Assembly: GCA_965651905.1 (NCBI GenBank) | Contig: CBFGUG010000001.1 | Span: 62,001-126,000, forward strand | DNA: 64,000 bases | From: SZUA-265 sp965651905 | GTDB lineage: Bacteria; Myxococcota_A; Polyangia; Polyangiales; Polyangiaceae | Reading direction: 5' to 3' | Part shown: one piece after another, positions 26,882-35,272 of the stretch | How the letters are laid out: the number at the start of each line of letters is the position of its first letter | Numbering within the stretch: the first letter of the stretch is position 1 | Notes under the pieces: generated by a model | Seen by the model: the letters and a program-made list of their open reading frames with translations, nothing else | What the model was told of the DNA's origin: nothing | Database searches by the model: none | Translations under genes and position numbers: made by a program

Positions 26882-28240
26882 ATGCCCTCAACCACTAGAT
26901 GGCGGAGGATTCGTCGCGCAGAATCAGAGTATTCCGATTCGACGGTGGACTTGCTCGAGCAGAATTACCGTCGGCTTCGCGCCGCGAGGCCGACGGGTAC
27001 GGCGATTCGTCTACGCGGCACGTCGATATGGTTGGCGATCGAGCGTGAAGCTGCGAATATCCTCCGCGCCATCAGCCATCGAACATCCAAGACTAACGAC
27101 GAACCGCTGCGCGTTTGTTACTTCGGCACCTACCGCGCCGAATACTCGCGCAACAAGATCATGATTGAGGCGTTGCGTCGAGCAGGCGTCGAGGTGCTCG
27201 AGTGTCACGAAACGTTGTGGCGAGATATCGAAGACCGCGTGCAAATGGCCAGCGGCGGCTGGAAGAACCTCGAATTCTGGCGCCGTGTGGGGACCGCATA
27301 CCTGAATCTGCTGCGTCGCTACCCGAAAATGCCAGACCACGACGTTCTGGTCGTCGGCTACCCAGGCCAGTTCGACGTTTATCTCGCACGCGTACTCGCG
27401 TTCATGCGCGGCAAGCCACTCGCGTGGGACGTTTTCATGTCCATCTACTTGATCGCGCTCGAACGTGGCCTCGACAAGCGCAGCCCGTTCACGATCGACT
27501 GGCTGCGCCGCATCGAACGCCTGGCCCTCCGCCTGCCAGACGTGCTGGTGCACGACACCACCGAGTACGCCACTTGGCTGAGCGAGACGCACGACCTCAG
27601 CCCTGAACGTTTTCACCTCGTGCCCACAGGCGCCGACGATCGCGTGTACCACCCGCGGACGGTGCAACGTGACCAACACGGTCCGTTCACGGTGCTGTAC
27701 TACGGCAGCTTCATTCCGAACCACGGCGTCCGATACATCGTAGAGGCGGCCAATCACCTGCGTGCTGACCACCAAACTCGTTTCGAACTCATCGGTGACG
27801 GACCTGATCGAGCTCGAGCGGAAGCCCAAGTCGCGGAGTACGGGCTCGAAAACGTCGAGTTTCGCAACTGGCTCTCGCCCCCCGAGTTGGTCGAGCGAGC
27901 GACCCAGGCCGACGCTTGTCTGGGCGCCTTCGGCACCACCCCTCAGTCGTTGATGACCGTGCAGAACAAGATCTACGAAGGCCTGGCGATGGCAGTGCCC
28001 GTGATCACGGGTGACGCCAAAGAGATTCGCCGCGCGCTGACCCACGGTGAGCACGTCTATCTGTGCCCGCGAGAGAATGGTGAGGCATTGGCGGACGCAG
28101 TCCGCGCGCTACGTGGCGATGCCGAACTGCGACAACGCCTCGCTTCACGCGGTCACGCAGCGTTTCTCGAGCGCTACGCCCTCGACCGCCTGGGTGAGCG
28201 CTACCGCGAGCATCTGGCTCGGACCGTTTCGGCGCGGTAG
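26882..28240 (+). CDS. GT4-family glycosyltransferase
   Basis: A 452-residue cytoplasmic glycosyltransferase of the GT-B fold. The C-terminal half has the GT4 features VLYYGSFIPNHGVRYIVEA, FELIGDGPDRAR, FRNWLSPPELVERATQADACLG and KIYEGLAMAVPVITGD, the nucleotide-sugar site. The N-terminal 80 residues before LRVCYFGTYRAEYSRN are an unusual charged extension. Thirty-five bases separate it from the downstream membrane protein gene, so they are likely co-transcribed and act on the same glycan, either cell-surface polysaccharide or lipid-linked oligosaccharide. Acceptor unknown. Confidence 0.9.
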   Translation: MPSTTRWRRIRRAESEYSDSTVDLLEQNYRRLRAARPTGTAIRLRGTSIWLAIEREAANILRAISHRTSKTNDEPLRVCYFGTYRAEYSRNKIMIEALRRAGVEVLECHETLWRDIEDRVQMASGGWKNLEFWRRVGTAYLNLLRRYPKMPDHDVLVVGYPGQFDVYLARVLAFMRGKPLAWDVFMSIYLIALERGLDKRSPFTIDWLRRIERLALRLPDVLVHDTTEYATWLSETHDLSPERFHLVPTGADDRVYHPRTVQRDQHGPFTVLYYGSFIPNHGVRYIVEAANHLRADHQTRFELIGDGPDRARAEAQVAEYGLENVEFRNWLSPPELVERATQADACLGAFGTTPQSLMTVQNKIYEGLAMAVPVITGDAKEIRRALTHGEHVYLCPRENGEALADAVRALRGDAELRQRLASRGHAAFLERYALDRLGERYREHLARTVSAR

Positions 28241-28275
28241 CCCCCTCTCCCCAGGTTGCGTTATACGACGGGTCC

Positions 28276-29886
28276 ATGAGCGCCTCACTGAGAGAGTTCT
28301 GGCTGCCGCGCTGGCAGCAGCGAAATCAACGCGAGCGCTTGGAGTGGTTGGCGTTGCTCACCATCGTGCTGTTCGGACTGCTATTTCGCTCGAACCGTTA
28401 TTGGATCGATCCCATCGCTCTGTGGGGTGACGAAGCGATGTGGACGGGACGCATGCTCGACTGGCCGCTGTCGACGCCGACATTCCGCCCGATCGGCTTC
28501 ATGGCACTCAGTGAAGCCTTGGCCCGCGGCATTGCCATCGATGAACGCGTGTTGCGCTTTCCCTCCTACGTCGCGTCCATCGCCAGCCTTTGGTTTTTTG
28601 GTGACATCGCGCGGCAACTGCTCAAGAGCCGCACGTTGGTGCTCGTGCTCATGGCGGTTGCTGCGGCGCAGCCGATGCTCGTCGACTTCGGCAAAGAGTT
28701 CAAACCCTACGCGGTCGAGCTGTCCTGTCATCTCTTGATGTTGTGGAGTGCGCTGCGCGTGTTGCGAAAGCCCACTCGGGGGCGCTGGGTAACACTGCTA
28801 GTGCCGCTCCCACTGGTCTACTTCTTCGCCTACAACGCGATTTTCTTTTACCCGGGCGTGTTTCTGGTTCTCGGGATTCGGGCCCTAGTCGCGAAGAACA
28901 AACGCCAGTTCGCGCTCGTCTGCTCGGTTGCGGGGGCGTGTTTGTTCGGCATCGGGCTGACGTATTTTCTGATCTTCAGTCGCCTACCGCCCAATGAAGA
29001 CGACAGTGACTTCTGGGGGAAAAAGTACGGCGTGTTCTACATCGAAGACGCCAAAACCAATCAGCTGACGTGGGAGGTCGAAAAGACGTTCGAACTGTTC
29101 GCACTGCCAGGCGCCAGCCGAGAGTTTTGGCAACCGCCCGCCGCGCTCGAAGGCAGGCCCATCCGCGAACTCGCAGGTTTCGAGCGCCTGAGTTGGCAGG
29201 TGCTCTACGTGTTCGGGTTGCTTGCCCTGTATCGTCAGCGCCGCTGGCAAGACGGGGGCTTGTTACTTGCCCCTGTCGTGACTGGGTTGCTGTTCAACTC
29301 GCTGTTTCTCTGGCCGTGGGGTGCGTTCCGTGTGAACGTCTTTTTCATGGCCTACGTGTTGCCAGTCCCGTTCATCGGGTTAGACGCGTGGGCAGAGCGC
29401 GGACGCATCAGCCGCTGGCTAGCTCCAGCCTTCTGCGCAGTCGTACACTTGCTGCCGAGCCTCGCCTTCGGATTTGGACTGCACTCGGAAAAACGTGCCT
29501 GGACGGGTCATTCGGAGGTCCCGCGCATGCTCGACTTCATCCGCGAAGACCGTGAGAAGCGACTCGCACAAGACCCCAACGCGCCGCCTGACGGCATCTT
29601 CCTCGACGCATACACCTGCGAGACGTTCAACTTTTACATCAAGCGACACCACGTCGAATCGAAAGAACACGGCGAGTTCTTCAACGAGAACTTCCGATGG
29701 CGCTGCATCTACCTCCCCAAACACACGGCCGCGGCGATCAAGAAACGTCCGGGCAAGATCAGCTGGGCGCTCGTCTCCAACCGCACCATCGTCGAGTGGA
29801 TTCACGTCGAGGTGAGCGCCGTGGCGAAAATCGAGCTCGACTACCGCCCATCGTACAACTCCCGCGTGTTGCGCGTCGGCAATTGA
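28276..29886 (+). CDS. GT-C-type membrane glycosyltransferase
   Basis: A 536-residue polytopic membrane protein with about 10-11 helices. The first extracytoplasmic loop carries WGDEAMWTG, the acidic Asp-Glu motif of GT-C (PMT/ArnT/GT39-type) enzymes that transfer sugars from polyprenyl-phosphate donors. A hydrophilic C-terminal domain (about residues 420-536) follows the membrane part. It lies right after the GT4 gene and probably modifies the same glycan outside the inner membrane. Neither donor nor acceptor can be read from the sequence. Confidence 0.85.
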   Translation: MSASLREFWLPRWQQRNQRERLEWLALLTIVLFGLLFRSNRYWIDPIALWGDEAMWTGRMLDWPLSTPTFRPIGFMALSEALARGIAIDERVLRFPSYVASIASLWFFGDIARQLLKSRTLVLVLMAVAAAQPMLVDFGKEFKPYAVELSCHLLMLWSALRVLRKPTRGRWVTLLVPLPLVYFFAYNAIFFYPGVFLVLGIRALVAKNKRQFALVCSVAGACLFGIGLTYFLIFSRLPPNEDDSDFWGKKYGVFYIEDAKTNQLTWEVEKTFELFALPGASREFWQPPAALEGRPIRELAGFERLSWQVLYVFGLLALYRQRRWQDGGLLLAPVVTGLLFNSLFLWPWGAFRVNVFFMAYVLPVPFIGLDAWAERGRISRWLAPAFCAVVHLLPSLAFGFGLHSEKRAWTGHSEVPRMLDFIREDREKRLAQDPNAPPDGIFLDAYTCETFNFYIKRHHVESKEHGEFFNENFRWRCIYLPKHTAAAIKKRPGKISWALVSNRTIVEWIHVEVSAVAKIELDYRPSYNSRVLRVGN

Positions 29887-29917
29887 CGCCGAGGAAACGA
29901 ACTACAGTAGTTAGCCC

Positions 29918-31054
29918 ATGGCACCCAAAGCCAAACCAACATTTTCGCTCAAAGACCAACTGTTCAACGCTGAGACCGTCGCCGAGCTAGCTGACGCGTT
30001 GAAACGTGCCGATTCGAAGTTCAAGCGCGATCGCTTCTTGAAGGAAGCCATCGCTCCGTTCCCGACGCTGGAGTTGAAGGAGCGCATCACCTGGCTCGTG
30101 CAGTGCCTGACTGAGCACCTTCCGACAGACTTCGCAGCAGCCACGGAGCTGATGCTAGCCGCGCTACCCCCGCCACTGGATCCAACGCGAAGTGACGACG
30201 ACTTCGGCAAGTTCATCTGGATCGTTCCGGGTGAATACGTTGCCACCCATGGCTGTAACAAACGTCACCTCACGCGTTCGTTGAAGTTTCTGCGCGAGGC
30301 GACGATGCGCTTTTCTTCGGAAGGCGCCGTACGCCCATTCTTGCGCGACTTCCCCGAACCCACACTTGCGTTCTTGAAGCGCTGCGCCCAGGACCGCAAC
30401 TATCACGTGCGGCGCTGGTCGTCCGAGGGCGTTCGCCCGTTCTTGCCCTGGGCGTTGCAGGTCGAGCTTCCGCTAGACGACGTGGTGTCGATTCTGGATC
30501 AACTGCATGCCGACCCGACGCGCTACGTGACTCGCTCCGTCGCCAACGCTCTGAACGACATCTCCAAGATCGACCCCGAACGCACACTGGCAACGCTGCG
30601 CGCTTGGAAGACGACAGCACGACAACGGAACGCCGAACTCGAATGGATGACGCGCCATGCGCTGCGCACGTTGCGCAAGCAAGGACACAAACAGGCCCTA
30701 GGTATGCTCGGCTACTCCGCAACGCCACGCGTCGCCGTCGAGGGGGTTTCCGCATCCACGGCGGTGCGCGTCGGTGATTCACTCGAGTGGAAGTGTGTCG
30801 TCGTCTCCGAACGTGCCCAACGCCTGGACCTGAGCTTGCGAATTCATTTCCTCAAGGCCAACGGAAAACACTCGACCAAGGTATTTGCCTTGAAGGATCT
30901 TTTGGTCCGCGCCAAGCAACGCGTCCCCATCTCCAAGCGCATTTCGTTCAAACCCATTACCACCCGCACGCTCTACCCCGGACTACACGCTGCGGAGTTG
31001 CTCGCAAACGGCAAGTCACTGGCGCGCAAAGAGTTCGAGTTGGTCGACATCTAA
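29918..31054 (+). CDS. AlkC-like DNA alkylation repeat protein with Ig-like C-terminus
   Basis: A 378-residue protein. Residues 1-265 are helical HEAT-like repeats with AQDRNYHVRRWSSEGVRPFLPW and RYVTRSVANALNDISK, the hallmarks of the AlkC/AlkD DNA glycosylase superfamily, which remove alkylated purines such as 3-methyladenine. Residues about 268-378 form a beta-rich Ig-like domain, as known for some AlkC proteins where it helps grip DNA. Start ATG 29918 follows the membrane GT gene by 31 bp. It is convergent with ptuB (30 bp). It could be a plain repair enzyme that happens to flank the defence genes. Confidence 0.85.
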   Translation: MAPKAKPTFSLKDQLFNAETVAELADALKRADSKFKRDRFLKEAIAPFPTLELKERITWLVQCLTEHLPTDFAAATELMLAALPPPLDPTRSDDDFGKFIWIVPGEYVATHGCNKRHLTRSLKFLREATMRFSSEGAVRPFLRDFPEPTLAFLKRCAQDRNYHVRRWSSEGVRPFLPWALQVELPLDDVVSILDQLHADPTRYVTRSVANALNDISKIDPERTLATLRAWKTTARQRNAELEWMTRHALRTLRKQGHKQALGMLGYSATPRVAVEGVSASTAVRVGDSLEWKCVVVSERAQRLDLSLRIHFLKANGKHSTKVFALKDLLVRAKQRVPISKRISFKPITTRTLYPGLHAAELLANGKSLARKEFELVDI

Positions 31055-31084
31055 CTGAATCGGCGCGCCAGCCTCGTCAATTTC

Positions 31085-31708
31085 CTACCGAGCCATGCGT
31101 TCAACGAAGTACTCGACCACCCCGAAGTACGGGTCAAGCGTCGGCTTCGCTCGCTCGTCCCGAAGGTACTTCGATAGTTTGCTGGTCGACCATGTTCCCG
31201 TACCAAGTAAACGCCGCAGCGACTGCGTCAGACCTTCGATGACTTTCTTTCGGTTGTTCCGGAGCAGCTCAGCGTTCAGGTTGAGAACCTCGTTGAGCTC
31301 TCGGTTCACCGCGGGATCGCTGGATGCGATCTCCCCACTGCCTCGTCCATAACGGATCTGCTGCGGCCTGAGCACATCTAGAGCCGTCAGGACGGTGTCG
31401 CGCTTGTGCGTGTCGCACGTCTGCTCTCGCCTGGGTCGGCCCTCCTTGCCCTGGCAGCAAGCCACGAGATTGCTCCACTCGAAGACACGGGTCGCGTCAG
31501 TCTGAGGCACGATGTGCTCGATTTTGGTCTCGGTGGGATCTAGCGACACCCGGTCCATACAGTACGCGCAAAGGCCTGCTTGTTCATTGACGAGCTGCTG
31601 CCGCAGCTTCGCCTTGTCGTCCGTCGTGAGCGCGCTCCAGTCACCGGGGTGACGTTGCGCGTACTCGGCAAGCATTGCAGGCTGCCGCTGTTTTCTGATC
31701 GGTCTCAT
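31085..31708 (-). CDS. ptuB: Septu PtuB-like HNH nuclease
   Basis: A 207-residue nuclease of the TIGR02646/PtuB type. The HNH site is complete: CAYC (Cys 47/50), IEHIVPQ (His 65), SNLVACC with Asn 80, then C-x-x-H (CDTH) completing a zinc ligand set. In Septu, and in some retron systems, PtuB is the DNA-cutting effector working with the PtuA ATPase. The start codon shares one base with the ptuA stop (TGATG), so the two are translationally coupled. No reverse transcriptase is nearby, so this is Septu-like rather than a retron. Confidence 0.88.
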   Translation of the reverse strand: MRPIRKQRQPAMLAEYAQRHPGDWSALTTDDKAKLRQQLVNEQAGLCAYCMDRVSLDPTETKIEHIVPQTDATRVFEWSNLVACCQGKEGRPRREQTCDTHKRDTVLTALDVLRPQQIRYGRGSGEIASSDPAVNRELNEVLNLNAELLRNNRKKVIEGLTQSLRRLLGTGTWSTSKLSKYLRDERAKPTLDPYFGVVEYFVERMAR

Positions 31709-32802
31709 CAGCCGGCAGAGTCGAGCGCCTGAGACAGCCGAACTAGCGCGCGTAGGCGGATCACGTCTGGGTCGTCCTCGCCGACGACGCTCGAAAACGC
31801 TTCTAGCTGCACGTTCGCACGCGACCAGTCTTCGGAGTCGACGACGCGTTCGAGTTCTCGCAGGCGTGTGGCAACATCGTCAGGGCGTGTCGCCGCGTCG
31901 AACGCACGCAACATGACCGACTCTGGCGGTCCGCCATAGACGTTTGGAACGGCCTGTTGATTGGAGAGATCGTAGACCACCGCATGCTGCAAGCTCGCGG
32001 CGACGATCGGCGACTGCGTCGCAGCTACGATTTGCACGGCAGGAAATAGGCGACTCAACGTTGGCAACACTGTCCACTGGAGCGCTGGATGCAGGTGCAC
32101 TTCGGGCTCGTCGATCACGAGCACGACCGGCGTGTCACTCGTCGGATCCTCTCCGTGAGCGGCGTAGTTCAACAGCAGCGCCGAGAACACGCCGAGCAGT
32201 GCGCTCCAACCCGAAGGTAGTGATTCAAATGGGCTTTCGCGACCATCTGCGTCAGCCAACGCAAACGAGAACTGGGGCTGACGCTTGAACACCAACGTGA
32301 ACGTCGCCCCCAAGAGCTCGCTGAGATCCTGCTCGACTCGAGCGAACCACTGCGCCAAGCGATCGGCGCGCGCATTGTCGCCCTCCTCCCGAGCGTACGC
32401 TTGCTCTGTTCGCTGGTTCACGAGGTACTGAACGAAACTCGCGGAGTCCAATCCGGGATGTCTCTTCAGCGACTTGAGGTCCTGAGCGGCAGGCCCCGAC
32501 ACGGGCTGACCCTGAAAGCGGCGCATCGCAGGAACATACAAGTGCCGGAGCCGCTCGGAGTTCCCCAGTGGTTGCACAGGAAACGGTGTCGGGTACGAGT
32601 TAGGTCCCAACGCCACGTATATCGGGTCACTGAGGGTTTTCGTCAGCCCCTCCAACGTCACGGTCTTCCCGCTCCCGTTGCGGCCAATCAAGATCAAGTG
32701 TTGGAACTTCCGCCCCTCCGGGGGTGGGAACTGGATGTCCACGTTTTCGTGCGTCCACGTCTTCGCGAGGTGAATGCCCGTCAAGTAGCCCGCGCCGCTC
32801 AT
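31708..32802 (-). CDS. ptuA: Septu PtuA-like ATPase
   Basis: A 364-residue AAA/ABC-type ATPase. Walker A GRNGSGKT (Lys 46), a signature-like SGWSALLGVFSALLL (about 197-211), Walker B VVLVIDEPEVHLHP (Asp 231/Glu 232) and a sensor ATQSP (about 261-265) place it with the OLD/PtuA-like ATPases. Coupled with an HNH gene of the PtuB family, it forms a two-gene Septu-like anti-phage module. The ATG at 32802 starts directly at the ATPase; the frame is open further up through the 21-bp repeat array, but that would add a low-complexity heptapeptide tail unlikely to be native. It is at the short end for PtuA. Confidence 0.86.
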   Translation of the reverse strand: MSGAGYLTGIHLAKTWTHENVDIQFPPPEGRKFQHLILIGRNGSGKTVTLEGLTKTLSDPIYVALGPNSYPTPFPVQPLGNSERLRHLYVPAMRRFQGQPVSGPAAQDLKSLKRHPGLDSASFVQYLVNQRTEQAYAREEGDNARADRLAQWFARVEQDLSELLGATFTLVFKRQPQFSFALADADGRESPFESLPSGWSALLGVFSALLLNYAAHGEDPTSDTPVVLVIDEPEVHLHPALQWTVLPTLSRLFPAVQIVAATQSPIVAASLQHAVVYDLSNQQAVPNVYGGPPESVMLRAFDAATRPDDVATRLRELERVVDSEDWSRANVQLEAFSSVVGEDDPDVIRLRALVRLSQALDSAG

Positions 32803-32903
32803 CGGGCGGAGCCTAGCATGAAACCATTTTCCTCCAGAGAGACCCTCCCACTCGTGCCCCGAGCGTGATTGCAGCGAGCCCGCGCCTCCCCAACACAATC
32901 GGA

Positions 32904-33114
32904 TGCCGCCCGAAGCCAGCCCTCTGCCATTCGATGGCAACGACTTGCCATTCGATGGCAGCGGCTTGCCACTCGAACCCAAGGCCTTGCCATTCGATGG
33001 CAAAGCGCGACCTCTTTGAAGGCAGCTGCATGCCATTCAACCCCAGGGCTTTGCTATCCGATGGCAACGTACTGCCTTATCGAGGCAACAGCTTGCCGTC
33101 GGAACTCAACTAGT
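32904..33114. repeat. Array of ~10 palindromic 21-bp units
   Basis: Units start at 32904, 32925, 32946, 32967, 32988, 33009 (22 bp), 33031, 33052, 33073 and 33094. The best copies (32925, 32946, 32988) share the perfect palindrome TGCCATTCGATGGCA, followed by a variable 6-base segment; others keep the TGCC start and/or GGCA end. It directly precedes ptuA on the side of its start codon. The 21-bp spacing is about two helical turns. It reads without stops in several frames, as expected for a multiple-of-3 repeat. Confidence 0.85.
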
Positions 33115-33335
33115 TGCGCGGGCGAGGCCGCCACTTGCGATCCGGCCGCTGGTTCGCTCGGTTGAGCGAAAAGTGGGGGCAACCGCACAACCGGGTCGTG
33201 CCCCGTCCGACCACGGGGGTGCAGCAGGCGGTCGTGTCCGCCGCTGTCGGCGCGGCGGACGGGCCGCTCGTCGAACCGCCACCGTCGGGTCCGCAGATCA
33301 CCTGTGGCCCGCCCTAACCATAGAAAGGAAGAGCC

Positions 33336-33677
33336 ATGGCCAGAAGAACTTACTTCCCTCAAAAGACCTTCGACGACGATCTCGACGCGTTCGCACAACT
33401 CGGTGCGTCGTCAGGGTGGGTGTTCACTGGTGTCGACTTCGAACAAATGAAGGCCGATGCCGTTTTGCAGCGCGAAGAGCGAGCGCGGTTCGATGCCGCT
33501 GAACTCGAGTTCAATCGAATTCGCAACGAGTTCGGAAGCGCTCAGGAGCAACGCTACCAGCGTTTCGCTGACGCACTGAACGCAGCTCGCGGCGCGTTCC
33601 GTCGCGACAAGGCGCTGCTCTCTCAGCTCGACCGTTTTCGACGGTCGAGCCGGCGTTCCGCCAAGAGCGACAAGTAG
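33336..33677 (+). CDS. Small charged helical protein
   Basis: A 113-residue hypothetical protein with a good Shine-Dalgarno (AAAGGA) 7 bases before ATG 33336. It is strongly charged and helical: an acidic N-terminal segment (FDDDLDAFAQLG) and a long coiled-coil-like stretch (about 45-100) rich in Arg, Glu and Ala, ending in a basic tail. No known family is recognised. A strong terminator hairpin follows at 33695-33732. It is divergent from the ptuA side of the array. Confidence 0.7.
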   Translation: MARRTYFPQKTFDDDLDAFAQLGASSGWVFTGVDFEQMKADAVLQREERARFDAAELEFNRIRNEFGSAQEQRYQRFADALNAARGAFRRDKALLSQLDRFRRSSRRSAKSDK

Positions 33678-33694
33678 TCGCTCGCGGCAATCCC

Positions 33695-33732
33695 GAGCGA
33701 CCAGAGGCTAGTTGTCAGGCCTCTGGTCGCTC
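33695..33732 (+). terminator. Strong hairpin terminator
   Basis: A perfect 14-bp stem (GAGCGACCAGAGGC / GCCTCTGGTCGCTC) with a 10-base loop, followed by a partly T-rich tract, right after the small helical protein gene. A second, weaker hairpin (AACCCACGT / ACGTGGGTT, 33756-33781) follows. Confidence 0.75.
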
Positions 33733-33885
33733 AATCTATTTGGGAGAGGCTTTGTAACCCACGTGTGTTCCAACGTGGGTTGCTGCTCGGGACCACCCGG
33801 CTCGGTGTATTCTGGTCGTATACGTTTTCTCACGGCTGTTGATCTCCGACGTTGATTGAAGCGGCGTGGCAGCTAGGCTGGACGC

Positions 33886-35256
33886 ATGCGCTACTTCGCT
33901 TTCGTTCGGGCTTGTTTCACCGCTGGGATCCTTGGGGGTTTGCTACCAGCCGCACTGACGCTAAGCTGCGACTCCAGCGAAAGTGACGCGACTAGCAAAA
34001 CCGAGGTCACGAGCTGCAGCCACTCGTCCCAATGTGCGGACGATCAGGTGTGCGAATTCCCCGACGACAGCGAGCGGAGTCTCAGCGTCGTGGCCCCGCT
34101 CAGGTGTTACGAGGTACAGTGCACGCAAGAGAACGTCGAATCGTTGTGCGGTCCGGGTTACACGTGCGTGGGCCCGGCGCAAGCGATGCGGCTCGACGGC
34201 AGGCTGTTCGACGCCTACGCGTGTCGGGACATCACGGCGATCTGCGGCACTCCATGTGCCTCCGAAGCCGACTGCGGTGATGGCGAACTGTGCCGAGAAA
34301 ACGGCGCGTGCGAGCTCACGATGTGTGACGAAGCAGACGCGCCCGAATGCCCGCCGCAGTGGAGCTGTGATCCATCCAGATCAGCAGCTGAACCAGCGGC
34401 CATCGCGGGGGTCGACTACGATCCGAACTCGAACGTCGCGCTTTCCCGAGGTTGTGTCCACACGCGCTGCGACCAGCCCGACGGGGTAACGTGCAACGAG
34501 CTGTGGGAATGTGACCCCGAAAGAGGCACAGACTCGGGAGGTTGCGTGGCGGTTCCGTGTGAAGTCAGCGGCCGATGTTCGTCGGACGAGTCCATGATCT
34601 GCACGCCCACCAGCGAAAAGGGACGCTCCCCGAACACGGATCCTCATGGCTGCGTCTCGCGCAATTGCGAAGAAGGTCGTGAGTGCAACTACGTCGTGCA
34701 GGGCGAAAACGTGGGTTACTGCGATCATGAGGGCGCGTATGCAAGCGCCGACGGTTGCGCCGCGCTGCCGTGTAGCGAAACCGACGGGCTGTGTTATGGC
34801 GCGCTGCTCTGCGATCCAGACTCGCTTCAAGCCGATGAGCGTGGCTGTCGTCCGCCGTCGTGTCTGGAAGGAACGACGTGCCCTGGCGGCAGGGAGTGTG
34901 ACCCGAGTAACCCCAACACCGACAACCAAGGTTGCGTGTTACCGACGGTTCAGGTCGTCGAACAAGACGGAAGTGGTGGCGGGTCGGGCGACACCGGATC
35001 AGGTGGAGGAACTGGCGACAGCGACCCTGACACGAACACGGGCGGGGAACCCGACGACGGTGATGACGACAGCTCCCGTCCCTTGGAGGCACTGCTCGAC
35101 GACGCGACGAACAGCGACGGCGCCAGCTCACAGGACGATGACACTGACGATGCCCCCGACGTTGAGGATACCAGCAACCCCCGAGACACACGAGGCGACG
35201 AAGACGACTCGAGCGACGACGAGGCTCGCCGTGGCATCTGCGTCGCTGCCGAGTAG
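33886..35256 (+). CDS. Cys-rich lipoprotein with acidic C-terminal tail
   Basis: A 456-residue predicted lipoprotein with lipobox TLSC (Cys 28). Its main body has about 45 cysteines in spaced pairs (CSHSSQCADDQVC, CGPGYTC, CASEADCGDGELC, CPGGRECD), like repeated small disulphide modules. Unlike the protein at 8889-10268, the Asp-rich low-complexity segment lies at the C-terminal end (about residues 355-445) after a Gly/Ser stretch. The gene is convergent with the GT2 gene, only 16 bp apart. A surface structural or adhesive role is a guess from architecture. Confidence 0.82.
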   Translation: MRYFAFVRACFTAGILGGLLPAALTLSCDSSESDATSKTEVTSCSHSSQCADDQVCEFPDDSERSLSVVAPLRCYEVQCTQENVESLCGPGYTCVGPAQAMRLDGRLFDAYACRDITAICGTPCASEADCGDGELCRENGACELTMCDEADAPECPPQWSCDPSRSAAEPAAIAGVDYDPNSNVALSRGCVHTRCDQPDGVTCNELWECDPERGTDSGGCVAVPCEVSGRCSSDESMICTPTSEKGRSPNTDPHGCVSRNCEEGRECNYVVQGENVGYCDHEGAYASADGCAALPCSETDGLCYGALLCDPDSLQADERGCRPPSCLEGTTCPGGRECDPSNPNTDNQGCVLPTVQVVEQDGSGGGSGDTGSGGGTGDSDPDTNTGGEPDDGDDDSSRPLEALLDDATNSDGASSQDDDTDDAPDVEDTSNPRDTRGDEDDSSDDEARRGICVAAE

Positions 35257-35272
35257 CGTCTCCGTGCGGCCG

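Noticed and set aside
31085..32802. Retron of the PtuAB-associated type
   Set aside because: No reverse transcriptase gene is visible within several kilobases, so the pair is called Septu-like instead.
32803..33036. N-terminal extension of the PtuA frame through the 21-bp array
   Set aside because: It would add a GKxLPSN heptapeptide repeat that only reflects the repeat period; the ATG at 32802 starts the ATPase directly.
32904..33114. CRISPR array
   Set aside because: Units are palindromic and contiguous with 6-base variable parts, no true spacers and no cas genes nearby.
33114..33317. Small plus-strand frame ending in PSGPQITCGPP
   Set aside because: Only a TTG start, no Shine-Dalgarno, and no recognisable feature.
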